Origin: Corynespora cassiicola
Lineage: Eukaryota; Ascomycota; Dothideomycetes; Pleosporales; Corynesporascaceae
Direction of reading: 5' to 3'
NCBI GenBank assembly: GCA_022059125.1
Contig: JAEUWY010000001.1
Coordinates: 4,836,001 to 4,900,000 of the forward strand
Length of the DNA stretch: 64,000 nucleotides
The first letter of the stretch is position 1; the number at the start of each line of letters is the position of its first letter. The translations under genes and the position numbers were made by a program. Under the pieces are notes generated by a model. It saw nothing but the letters and a program-made list of their open reading frames with translations. It had not been told where the DNA came from and ran no database searches. Positions 36,775 to 47,191 of this stretch are shown here, piece after piece.

Positions 36775-38714
36775 TTGATCAAGTTCGCAATGTTCGATTT
36801 TTGTGCTGAAAAACTACTCAACTCCAACGAAAGATTCGCGGGCAGGAATGGGCATCGTTTCATTGAAGTTTGGGATTGTGGTGTCAGTCACATCGTTTCA
36901 ATCCCAGCTTGTCGTGGCTCATGGAAGTGCACAGCAGGGCCAACAGCCAATCTATCGATCTGGACACCTCAAAGAAAAAGAGATAACAGCTTGGGTTGAA
37001 GAGGTATGATTCATATATTCAAATACCGTATAACTGTACTAATCGAATGACATTAGGCGCGCTCTGCGAGCGGTCCAGTTGAATCCGGCCTGCGCATCCT
37101 GTAAGCTCATACATCATCTCCCAATCTACATACTAATTATATGAATAGACTTTGCCCGAAGGCTACCAGTACTGGCAAGGCATTGAGTGGAAAACTCCCC
37201 TTTTCACGCGAAACCTACCTCGCACTCTCGCAAGCATGGCGCATCCCACCCCTTTTCCTTCGTGCAATAGCCCAGAAGCTATCAATCGTAACAAAACAGG
37301 CCGTTCCTCGATTCAGCCCCCCTCCGGCGAGTCCCCTGGTTTCCAGCCCATCATCACCAGGATCCAAAACATCCTTCTCGGAAATACACACGCACTACCT
37401 GGAGAGGGCAAAAAGCGCAGTATCCGACAGCGCATCCAGCCTCCTAATCTGCGGCGACGTTGACTGGACTTGGGACTACACGCTCCACCTGACGCACGAC
37501 CCCGTCAACAACATGACGCTAGCCCTCATCGTGGGCCTCACAGCCACCGAAATCGACCTCGTGCTGTCCTACGTCTCGGCCATGGTCTCGCCCTCCTCGC
37601 CCTGCAAGTCGCTACCAACGAACCCGCTACTTCTCCCCGTAATCATGCTAGATCTCGCCTGCGATGAGACTTCCGCTCTCATCAAGCTGCGGCTCAAGAT
37701 TCTCTCGCGGATCCAGCAGCGTACGGGTATGGATCGCTTCAATTCGCTCAAGACGGTGCCAATTGCTGGGGAGCGGAAGATTGGGGAAGGGGAGGTGCAG
37801 GAAGAGCTTGATCTTGATGTTGTCATGCTGCGGCTCACATGTCTGAGCGATTGGGTTGCGGCGCAGAAAGGGTTTATTGGGATCCAAACGCGTGTCGTGG
37901 GGGTTGTTGCGGATTGGATGGCTCACTTACAAAATGGAGAGAAGCAACGGATTCATGGTGGTGGAAATTTGCGGGATGAAGAGGATGTACTTGAGGAGCG
38001 GTTGGGGTTTATCAAGGAGTGCTTGCAGGCCGCGGAGGCCAAGTGCGAATACCTGACCTCGAGTATTGGGGCACAGGTGCAGACGGTACGCTCTTCATCA
38101 CGTGCCTTTTTGATGTCGTGGGCGCTGACTTCAAATCTCAGATATATACGCTCATAGCCCAGAAGGACTCCCGACTGAATCATTCTGCAGCCTCGGCGTC
38201 CTGCCAGCTCGCATCTGATTCGCGCCGCATTGCCATCTTGACACGCCGCGACAGCACTGACATGCGTATCATCGCAGCTGTGACGCTCATTTTTTTGCCT
38301 GGGACGTTCGTTGCCACGCTATTTTCTACGGGCCTGTTCGACTGGGGATATGGGTCTCCGACACCCAATGCGACAGACGACGAGGGCTCAGAGAATGGTG
38401 GTGAAGATGGCGGAGGCATCGTCTCAAGTTACATTTGGGTTTACTTTATGCTTACAGGGGCTCTAACTTGCGTGGTTCTAGGGGCATGGATGCTGTTCTC
38501 AAAGTACCAGGAGAGGAGAATGAAGAAGTGGTTTGGTGTGGATGCCGAAGAGGGAGGTCCCGTGTTGGAGGCTTCAGTGAGAAGGGACAGTGAAAAGACT
38601 TTGGTTGAAAGGCGGGGGCGTTTGAGGGGGCGCTGGAGTTTCTGGCAGGAGTGGGGCAAGAATGAGACGGTAAATCACGCGGGTAGAAAAGTTGGGGATT
38701 TGAAAAGTGTCTAA
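36775..38714 (+). CDS. CorA-like Mg2+ transporter family protein, 5' end uncertain
   Basis: Membrane protein of the fungal CorA/ZntB-like group. The reliable part is exons (to 37003), 37057-37100, 37149-38085 and 38142-38714. They give a cytosolic domain (RSASGPVESGLRIL, LPFSRETYLALSQAWRIPPLFLRAI), a coiled segment, then two membrane helices near the C-terminus (MRIIAAVTLIFLPGTFVATLF and YIWVYFMLTGALTCVVLGAW). The classical GMN signature after the first helix is absent, as usual in this fungal subgroup. The 5' part looks split: family-like FDFCAEKLLNSNERF is in one frame (36775-36998), SIDLDTSKKK in a second and EITAWVEE in a third. A start at ATG 36848 gives one open model of 569 residues but discards the first block. 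Frameshift damage, an assembly error or missed tiny introns are all possible. Confidence 0.65.
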
Positions 38715-39321
38715 TAAGTCAGCGGACAAGAAGTCAATTCAATCATGCTCAGGTCTATTATATTAATCAGATCGTGTGTTGAAAAAAAGATCTTTCTAAG
38801 CCCTGAAAGTGTCTCAAACTAAATGCAATTATAGTGGCATCCTGCTTGGCGGCAATTGAGGGATAGTGCTGCCCATGAATATTTCAATAGTCAAGCATGT
38901 ATAGTCTTAACGAACATACAGGTGCTTGTTATGTAAGATGGACCGCTTTTGCAGATTTGCTAACTGAAAACTATAAGTGAGATTGGTCTGGAGTTAGATG
39001 CATCTAAATACATAGAATATGTTGGCCTTTGATTTCTGTATCATGGAGGAGGGGAGCTTTCATGTTGACTATTGAGGGCTGCTTATACGCCGAGATGGCG
39101 ATATACTGCACTATGATGTGAGAATCGATATCCATATATACCCATAGAGAGTAAAAAGGGTATTTGGACGTGTTCAGATGTGAGCAGTCAATGAAACTCA
39201 AATTTTGAGATGGCTTGGTATCCACTTCCACAATTTTTTGTTGATGGGACTTGAAAGATCACCATATGTAAACTCGATTTTCCCCAAGCCGAGGGAAATA
39301 TAATCTGTGATTTTGGTACCT
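38715..39321. other. AT-richer intergenic stretch
   Basis: No gene recognised; clearly richer in A and T than the flanking genes. It joins the BTB relic to its right. Confidence 0.45.
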
Positions 39322-40116
39322 TTATTGAATCGTGTAGAGTCCCTTTGTAGCTGGGTTGTTGCATATACACGACTCTTCATCATTATGGATGTAATAATCA
39401 CTCAACGTCAGAGTAAAAGTACCGGCAGCGTGCGGCTCATTCGACATAACGAAGGTACCATCCTTCTTCGGAGTAAGCGTCCGGGAGGCCGAGTTGAGAA
39501 GACTGTGACGGTAAAAGATGAGAAAGAGAAGGTCTTTTGGGTAATTGCCGACTTCTTCGTGTAAATCGTCCCAATTCGTGGCTGCTTCTATGTGCTCCTC
39601 ATAATAAAGGTGCGCACAGAATATCTGGAGTGGCTCCATAAAATTCTCCCCGTATGGGAATAAGTCATTCAAACGCTGTAGATCAGGAATGGTTTGAGAC
39701 TGTTTGTATTACATGAAGATGAAGGTCATTGCATTGTTTGCTAGTTTGGGTATATTCAAACTCCCGTTACTTATGAAGTATAGCTCAATCACAAGACTCA
39801 TAACTAGTGGATTATTTTCGTTTTTTCTTTCCCATTCCTGGGGGTACTTTGTCTGCTTGATTGTGTCATCATCAGGAAAGTCTTGGCAGTATATCCAGTA
39901 TACCAGTCCTGGAAAGGCGCCTCTAAGAGATTCATTTGGGGAACAGTAATAATTTCCCTTTTCGTGATGGGAAAAGTTGAGTTTCCATCGAGGAAAGTAA
40001 TGTCTGAGAAGATTCTCGTGGATAAAAAACTCTTCCGTATCAAACTTGAAGTGCACAAGAATGGGCCCCATTGAATTTGTGATCGAAATTGTAACATCGT
40101 TAGAAAGCTCTAGCAA
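39322..40116 (-). pseudogene. BTB/POZ-like protein gene interrupted by an in-frame stop
   Basis: Two open frames on the minus strand (40116-39709 and 39708-39322) lie in the same reading frame, separated only by a TAA at 39709-39711. Read together they resemble fungal BTB/POZ proteins: DVTISI and VHFKFDTEEFFIHENLL near the start, LRGAFPGLVYWIY in the middle, SNGSLNIPKLANNAMTF just before the stop, and LQRLNDLFPYGENF, CAHLYYEEHIEAA and DLLFLIFYRHSLLN after it. No ATG opens the frame; an upstream exon could lie to the right, but the only candidate intron is about 23 bp, too short. A 37-bp intron spanning the stop is formally possible but unlikely. I read it as a decayed or very recently disabled gene. 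Confidence 0.6.
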
Positions 40117-40735
40117 TAATCAGTAAGCTTACTAGAGCTGGAACTTCTGAAATTTGGTGGTCTTCATAGCGATTTGCTGGCTGAGATGAAGTACCATGTT
40201 TGGGGCGGTAACGTAGTCGAGGGATTGAAGGTGTGAAGGTCATTAGGAGCTGAAATAAATTCATTATAATAGCAATGACTCTTTGGAAGTGTGCCTAGAG
40301 CCTTTTACTTTGGTTTTATTGTTTGATCGACCCAATATACCTATATTGCTGTCATTTCAGATGGCAAGGTTTCTTACTTCTCTTAAACATTTCTAAGTAG
40401 GGTAAAGGCGTGAAAGCAATTAAAGCGAATCTTCAGGGACAAAGTAAAGAGACAAATATAATTGACAGTTTTTAAACGGCTAGCGTGACACACATGCCTA
40501 GGTGAGACTCCCTAGACACCAATCCGCGAATGAACACCTAATGATGGGAACGCCAATACAATATATGTACAGAGCGGCTACCTGACTCCGTTCCAAATAA
40601 TCTTCTCAAGAACCGTCTAACAACAGGTTTGAGAATATCAGATCTTTCATCCCAACCCCCATCTACAATTTCACCATTCTTTCTTCAACAGCATCCACAC
40701 GCGCCACCTTGAGTATCTTTGCTTCGATCCGCCTC
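40117..40735. other. Intergenic between the BTB relic and VTC1
   Basis: AT-rich at left; the right part is likely VTC1 3' flank. No feature recognised. Confidence 0.4.
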
Positions 40736-41164
40736 TTATGCTTGCCCGTTGGTGAGTCTCAACACAAAGTTCACAATGACAGCGGCAAAGAGCGCAATGG
40801 TCAAGATGGTGGGTCCCAACCGATCGTCGAAACCGCCCTGCCCGCGCTGGCGGATGCTCTTCGCGCGCCAGTGGAAGGTGAACAGGGCATACAGCATGGC
40901 CAACATAGCGACAAGGGTGAAGAGACCGGCGCTGATCTGGCCAACCTTATCGCCAAAGTTGAGCAAGCCAATGGCGAGGCCGCCGAGGATAACGGTGAAG
41001 TTGAGCCATGACAGGAAGGTTCGCTCGTTTGCGAAGAAGACTTTGGGCTCGACGCGCGTGGGAAGGGCAATGCGCTTGCCTAACGCACATTAATAGGCAA
41101 CTTGGAGGGGGTTAGGGGAGGGGTACGCACCTGGGGCAGTCTGCAGCAGCGGCTGGGTCGACAT
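40736..41164 (-). CDS. VTC1: Vacuolar transporter chaperone subunit Vtc1
   Basis: Small three-helix membrane protein of the VTC complex, which makes polyphosphate and moves it into the vacuole. Exons 41131-41164 and 40736-41079 (minus strand, 51-bp intron, phase 1) give 125 residues. The sequence follows the DUF202 fold: [18 protein letters not shown] at the cytosolic side, [40 protein letters not shown], then [19 protein letters not shown] and a final helix [18 protein letters not shown]. Length matches yeast Vtc1 and S. pombe Nrf1. It lacks the SPX and polymerase domains of Vtc2-4, as expected. It is divergent from the dynein light-chain gene across 438 bp. Confidence 0.96.
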
Positions 41165-41602
41165 GACGACGATGGTTGGCGGGCCCCGCTAGCTCTCTAA
41201 CGAAGAATTCGGATCAGAAGCGAAGCTCACGCTGCGGTGGAGTGGATATGGATAGGCGCGGGCGGGTTGGCAACGGACCAACAAGCAATGTTATGGTGTT
41301 GTGGGAGGGGTGTTGTGGTGTGAAGGTTTCATGCAGCAAGTTAAGCCTGTGGTGCAGCGGAAGCCATGGTCAAGCTCAATCCTTGTCAGCCAATGGCCAG
41401 CGCACGTGAATCTTGCCCGCATTAGTCGGCTTCTCGTCTGTGCGCACTTGGCCCGGAGGCCGGCCAAACACCGCCAAACATCCGACGTAAACACCTCACC
41501 ACCGACCGCATTCAACATTACTACAACTGTAGCCTCCTGCCAGATTCCAGCCACACCACCGCTAAGAACCTTATTCATATCGCTACCGCAAAATTATTCA
41601 CA
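41165..41602. promoter_or_regulatory. Shared intergenic promoter region, VTC1 / DYNLT
   Basis: 438 bp between two divergent start codons. A CACGTG-like phosphate-response site was looked for; only CACGTGAA at about 41404 is present, which contains a CACGTG core. Its use as a Pho4/NUC-1-type site for VTC1 is speculation. Confidence 0.4.
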
Positions 41603-42193
41603 ATGGCCGTATGTCTCCTCCTCGCCCCCCCCTGACTACTCGGTGCAGTTCGATTCTAATTTTTCCCAGGCTCCTCTCCCGACCGAAGACCTCCAGCAGA
41701 TCATTAGCAAGGTGGGTTGGCGTAACCACTGTCCCATGTTCTCCAACTAAACCGACTCCCAGGCCTGTGAGTCTGCCCTTGGCTCAGCAGAGAAGTACGA
41801 GCACGCATCGGTCGCAGAGTGGAACACTACTATCATCGTAAGGCTGCCCCTTACAGCCCCATCGCCCATGACGCGATCAGCCCGCATCAGCACTGCCCAT
41901 TTCTCCGCACGAGCACTGACACGATCCAAAAGAACGAGATCCTCAAGAGCCTGATCGAGAAGACGGGCACCGGCGAGAGCAAAACCCCTGCCTTCAAGTA
42001 CATCGCCAACAGCACCATAATCCAGCACCTTGGCTCACCCTCAGACACGGCAAACGTTGGCCGACGGGGCATGCACAGCGCCGTGGGTGCCTACTGGAAC
42101 AACGAGAAGGACGGAACTTACAGCTACAAATGGGAGGGCGCCGAGAAGAAGGGCATGGACATCGTCATCTCCATCACCTGGATTGGGTTGTAA
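41603..42193 (+). CDS. Dynein light chain, Tctex type (DYNLT1)
   Basis: Light chain of cytoplasmic dynein; binds intermediate chain and cargo, and in fungi serves nuclear and endosome movement in hyphae. Exons 41603-41608, 41670-41711, 41763-41837 and 41933-42193 encode 127 residues. The first coding exon is only ATGGCC. After it come APLPTEDLQQIISK, ACESALGSAEKYEHASVAEWNTTII, and NEILKSLIEKTG with the C-terminal beta strands KYIANSTIIQ, GMHSAVGAYWNNEKDGTYSYKWEG and MDIVISITWIGL. All introns are phase 0, and the third has a CACTGAC branch site. Length fits the family (about 110-130 residues). Confidence 0.95.
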
Positions 42194-44807
42194 AAGGAGC
42201 GCGAGTCTCAACCCAGCAGGTTGATCAAAAGCAGACTGTTGATATCAAGGGAGCGTCGGAGAGGGCGATGTGTGGCGACGTCCTGCGTCATGCCTCTTGC
42301 ACAGACATGCGTGCCTTGCATCAGCGACGGCGTACCCCAAGCTTCCATTCAAAGTGTTCATACGGCGATAGGGCTCGGAGTCTAACGGTGGGACCTTCAC
42401 GATGCATACTACTAGTCCGTCATATATGGCGTCATTTACGAAGTTGCAAATATAATCTTCTCTGGTGTCTCGTTCAGACAAGGGTTTTCCCCGGTGCTTT
42501 TATGCAGCTTCGAGGGCTGATGTGAAGCTGAACCATTAGTTCCAGCTGGCCAGAATTACTTGTGATATCTCAGATTCTGTGCCTAGCACGACGTGGACGT
42601 CCGATAACAACCACGTGCTAAGCGAGTCCTTTCGTTCCATGTACCACCCTGGCGCGCTCAACAGTGCTGATAAGGCCCCTGCCCTCTAGATACCCGCAAG
42701 CTCATACATATGCTCGCTTTACCCTGGCTACATTACTACAGCAGCTTTAGCCATCGACTAATCGGTACCTGCCTGTAGCCAATCAGTATGCGATGAGGAT
42801 TCATGTGCAGTACCATGCTAGCCGACCAGTACACTCCATAGGTCTGCTCGTAGACTGAGGATCATGTTTTGCGAGTATTCCATTAGAGGTTGTCTCAACA
42901 CGCCATGTCTTACTTGAGCCACGGGAAGATCGTTGCCTCTATCTTTCGAAATTCTATTTTCTTATGCGAGTTCCGACCCACATACTTACCTTGCGATTGC
43001 TGTTGCCACTGATTTCTTATAATAGTCGGTCCGCTCTCCGGTTCAGCATTCGCAACCCCACACACCCGCAATACTCCACACTTTCCATATCCACTGAACA
43101 TCCTGCTCACAACATAAGCATGGCCTACTGCGGAGCAACCGTAGTCCATGGAGACGCACGGCAGAAACGCGGGTAGCACGGTGGAGATTTCGGCCTCTTC
43201 CAGATGCGGCTGAGACTGCGTGCAAGGAAGTTCCCGGTCCGCCTATCTGAGCGCATGTTTGTTTTGGTAAAAGGAACTTCTAAGGGCTTCGATGTGAAGT
43301 CCGAAAAAAGGAGTCGAGACCAGAGGTGTGCAGTCGAGCGCGGAATATTTCCGAACTGTGTTTGCTCACCGGTTCGAGGGCTACATGTCGGTGTAGCACG
43401 CAGCCACAAACAGCCTAAGATGGCTTCGAGGCCAGTTGTAAGATAGGACCGATACTCGTCTGAGCCAACTCTTCACCGCGTAGTTGACACGATAGCAGAG
43501 CACAGCACCATCTCCGCCAAAACCGCAGGGCTCGCGATATAGCGCAAGAGAGCCAAGTCCCCTCCCGACACGAAATCCAGACGAGCATCAAAAACGAAGG
43601 AAGGGCCTCGCGAAAACTAAACAGGAGCACAGAAAGCGTCTTATATTAAATCCCACCACCCATCCCAATCCCGCCAACCACCCAAAACCTATTACCCAAA
43701 CGCATCCTCTAACCCTCCCTCCCTTCGCACCACGCCTCTTCCAATAGCTCACACGCACCCATATCAGCCCCCCCGCCGATCCCTCAACATGGCAACAAGT
43801 TCCGGCCCACAAACACACAGACAGGCAAACACGGCACTACACAACGTCCAATCCCCTCACCATGTAACCCTGCTTACCAAACCCATGCCTCAATCTATTC
43901 CCTTCCCCCCCTAGCCATCCCGATCGCGCACACCGTTTCACGCAAATTTTTTTTCCCTCTCGCACTCCAACAGTTCACCCGCCCGCCCTGGGCCACCCCC
44001 AAAGCCGCGGCCGAACTCGAGAACCAGCCTCGGACATGCCCATTCCAGCCGGTCGAACCCACTAAAAATCGGACCGGGCCTGCCAGAGCCGCCGCCACGG
44101 CGGGTGAGTGGGGAGGGTCCCATGGTCTGCGAGCTGCAAGTTTGCGAGCTCCGACGAGGGTGCGGCGCGCTGGTGCTCGGCAGGGTAGCTGGAAGGGGGA
44201 ATCGAAGGGGCTGGTTGCAGCTGCGTGGTAAGGTTTGGGGCGGCTTTGGGCGGCTCAGGTGCCGCTCACGATATCCAGGGCCCGGATGGCGACATATGCA
44301 GGGTCCCACTTCAATTTGGCGGATGGGAGGGCTGAACGGTGGAGGGGAGGAAGGGGGATCGAGCGAAGTCTGTGTGCGAGTTTGTGCCCGTGGGAATAGG
44401 CAGCGGGAATGAGCGGGTGCCACTGTGGGGTCTGAGGAAAAATGGAACTGGAGATGGATCTGTGTGAGGATCTGTGAACGGTGTTGATGCAAAGCAAAAC
44501 AGTAGAAGAGAATAGCAAAGGTTCTTGTTATACTTGACAGTATAAGATGATAGGGCATGTATTCCAAGCATTATATCCGATCGCTCATGCGTAAACTCAT
44601 CCCAGTCGTGAGCATATCGCATCCCCGATGTACTTCTTCTGCCTGCATCGTGTTGTTTAACATCCACCTGCCCCGTCCTCATCAATCGGACAACAAGAAG
44701 GTCCGAAGTGAAAAAAAAAAAACCAGTGAACATCAGCGATTAGCTGATGGAAACATGAAAAGCTCAGACAAAATATGATGCGCAAGAAGATGAAGTTGAA
44801 TTTTGGC
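42194..44807. other. Intergenic stretch between DYNLT and bZIP genes
   Basis: About 2.6 kb between converging genes. The longest open frame (43938-44567 minus) is proline/arginine low-complexity and is not supported. A C-rich, G-poor segment runs from about 43640 to 43780. No RNA gene was recognised. Confidence 0.5.
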
Positions 44808-46048
44808 TTAAGCCTTTGTGTCCTCTGCCTGGGTGCCGACACCATCGTCCCGAGAGCTGGTACTCCGCTCGCCATTGCTCTCCTCGTGCTTGGTGAGTAT
44901 GGCCTTGATATCCGAAGATGAGGACTTTCCGCCGTTCTTTTCGGTGATGAGGGACTTGAGCCACGTGTTTTCCGTCTCGAGTTGCTGGATGCGAGTCTCC
45001 AGGACGCTGACCCTATCTGACATCTCCTTTGCAGTCTTCTCGAGAGCCTGCTCGCGCTGCTTCTTCTTGACTCGGAATCGCGCGCTAGCGGCCGTATTGC
45101 GACGGCGCTTGTCCTCCTCCGCGGCGTTACGAGCAGCTTCATCGATGGACTGCTGGCTGGTGCTGCTGTCTAGCTTGCGCTTCTTCGCGGCAGCATGGTC
45201 GAAGCCTGGGGTTATGGGAGACAAGGAGGCCGATGGTGGTGACGTATAGGTGGGTGGGACACCGAAATTGTTGGATTGCGCATGAGGCAGGCCCTGGATA
45301 GAATGATCCAGGCCGGAAAAGCTGGGAAATTCGGAGAACTGGAAGTCGCCTGCGAAAGGGTCGTAGTTAGTCATTGTTGCGAGCAAGACAAAGAGGTGTG
45401 TGTGCAGCGAGGCGAGATGACGGCGGTTGGTGTTGGCCTAACATCACGGGCAATTGCGTGCTCAGGACGCGGAGACCTGGCTGCACGGCCAGCGACAGGG
45501 CTCATGGGAGGATGATGCACCCCAGGATGCAGTTAGAGGCATCTCGTAGCCCCTCGCGTGAATGGCCAATGTGCGTGGGGGGTGATGGTGCCATGCGCCA
45601 ACTCGGCGGGGTGTGCATAGCACCCTGGAAGCGCCGATTGGGTAGCAGAACGAGGAAAACGAAATCGGAGCAATGACGGACGAGAGACGGAAAGATGATC
45701 CAGGCTGAGATAACGAAGTAAAGGTTGGAAACACTTACCAGCAAAATCGAAGTCCATGTTGGGCTGGGCGCCGTTGGGGTTAGACGGACGAAGGGGGTTA
45801 CCGGGGTTGGTGTCAACAGAGGCGCGCGGCTTGTCGGCAGCAAGGGTCAGGTCCAGCGAGTTGTCGAAGTCGAAGGCGCTGCCAGTGTCGGTTTCGAAGA
45901 ACTCAGAGTTGGTAAAGAGGGAGAACTCGTCGCTGGATACGGGGGTGACAAGGTCGGCGGGGACCTCTTGCGGAGAGGGGTTGATTTTGTTCAAATTGGC
46001 GACGTAGTGGGACACATTAGGCCCGTGGCGGCCGTTGTATCCTGACAT
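44808..46048 (-). CDS. bZIP transcription factor, MetR/CYS-3-like sulfur regulator
   Basis: Nuclear bZIP activator. Exons 45739-46048 and 44808-45349 (389-bp intron) give 283 residues. The basic region KRRRNTAASARFRVKKKQRE (about 184-203) and the leucine zipper (about 206-238, ending ENTWLKSLI) are close to those of Aspergillus MetR and Neurospora CYS-3, which switch on sulfur-assimilation genes. The N-terminus is acidic and Asn/Ser-rich, suiting an activation domain. The Gcn4/CPC-1 type has a different basic region (lacks AASARFR), so that alternative is less likely. An in-frame ATG within the intron, just ahead of exon 2, could start a shorter isoform. Head to head with the Chl4 gene across 1.14 kb. 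Confidence 0.85.
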
Positions 46049-47191
46049 TCTCCTCGGTGGCGGGGCAGAGGGGGGCAATGGGACGACAGTCTTGTGGGAG
46101 GACTCGGAAGGGAGATGGGGTTATGTGGTGTTGCGCCGGGAGGTTGCGACCTTGGTTAATGGTTGAATGGTTGCGTCAAAGATGAGTAATTCCGTGCAGG
46201 TAAGATATCGGATCGCAAATCGGTTCCCTGCGCAGCAGTCGGAGCTGCGGCGACACAACGCAGGTTGCAACAAAGGGGACGTCGTTGGCGGCAGTCCGGT
46301 GGTTGATGGTGAGAGAGTGGTGACGTTGTGGAGATTTGGAGGCTGGAGATTGGAGATCTGGAGGTTGAAGGGTTTGCTGAGGCCCCGCGAATCGGCCGCC
46401 GGTTTACCCTTTTGTGACTATGAGCGATGACACGGCCGCGTCGGGCCAACGAAAGCGGATCGGAAGCGCACCTGGGCACCACCCTCACCCCACGCGTTGG
46501 CGCGAAGCGCGTTCTTTGCCTGTATCCTGCCCCGTGTTGCGGCTTGACCGGGCCTTGTCTCGAGGCGTCGAGGGCGTCGAGGGGCGTTCCGTGCGGGCTC
46601 TTCTGCCTTTGTGGTGCTTTGTGTGCCTTTGTTATCGTGCCCCGTTGCCGGTCTCGCTACTTGAAATTGCCGTACCTGTGGCGAGTTTGTAAGCGCCCCG
46701 TGGTTCGAGGGCCTGTGGTGCCGCCGGCGCCCGAGAATTTCCCGTTGATTGCGTCGGTCGAGGCTCTTGGCGGGGGAGACCCTGCCTAACGCCCCGATAG
46801 AGAGTGGGATGCTGGCCACGAGGCCACGGTGCCAGAGTGCCACAGTGCCACGGTCGAGCGCCTGCCCAGAACTTGTCAGCTTTCACGTGATTAGAGACAC
46901 CAGTTGACCCGCCCCCGTGATGTACCGTGGCCGATGCAGGCAACACAGCATGCTAGAACGCTCTTCACCGTCTAATCTCCCATCGGCTCAGGCGTGGAGC
47001 AGACGTCGGGATGGAGAGAGTCGTCAGGTCACGTGAAGCACATCGGCCCATCCTTGGGCTGCGTAGCGAACGTTCCCTGTTTAGATCGCTTCGACGCGTC
47101 GAGCCTCGCGCATTCACCTCTATCGATAACACGGCTGAACAATGCGACCCACCGTCCAAGTTGCAATTCTGCTCTCCTCGATGTAGACGAC
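46049..47191. promoter_or_regulatory. Shared upstream region, bZIP / Chl4
   Basis: 1.14 kb between divergent start codons; holds both promoters and the bZIP leader. Several short open frames precede the bZIP start on the minus strand, but none can be tied to translation control from sequence alone. Confidence 0.45.

Noticed and set aside
38715..40735. AT-richer block as a RIP-mutated transposon
   Set aside because: No terminal repeats or transposase-like frames; the readable protein in it is BTB-like, and the AT bias is moderate.
43355..43390. GGTTCGAGG string resembling a tRNA T loop
   Set aside because: The flanking bases do not form the T-arm stem, and no acceptor or anticodon arm could be built around it.
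43938..44567. 209-codon minus-strand frame
   Set aside because: Proline/arginine-rich low complexity opposite a G-rich strand, no recognisable motif.
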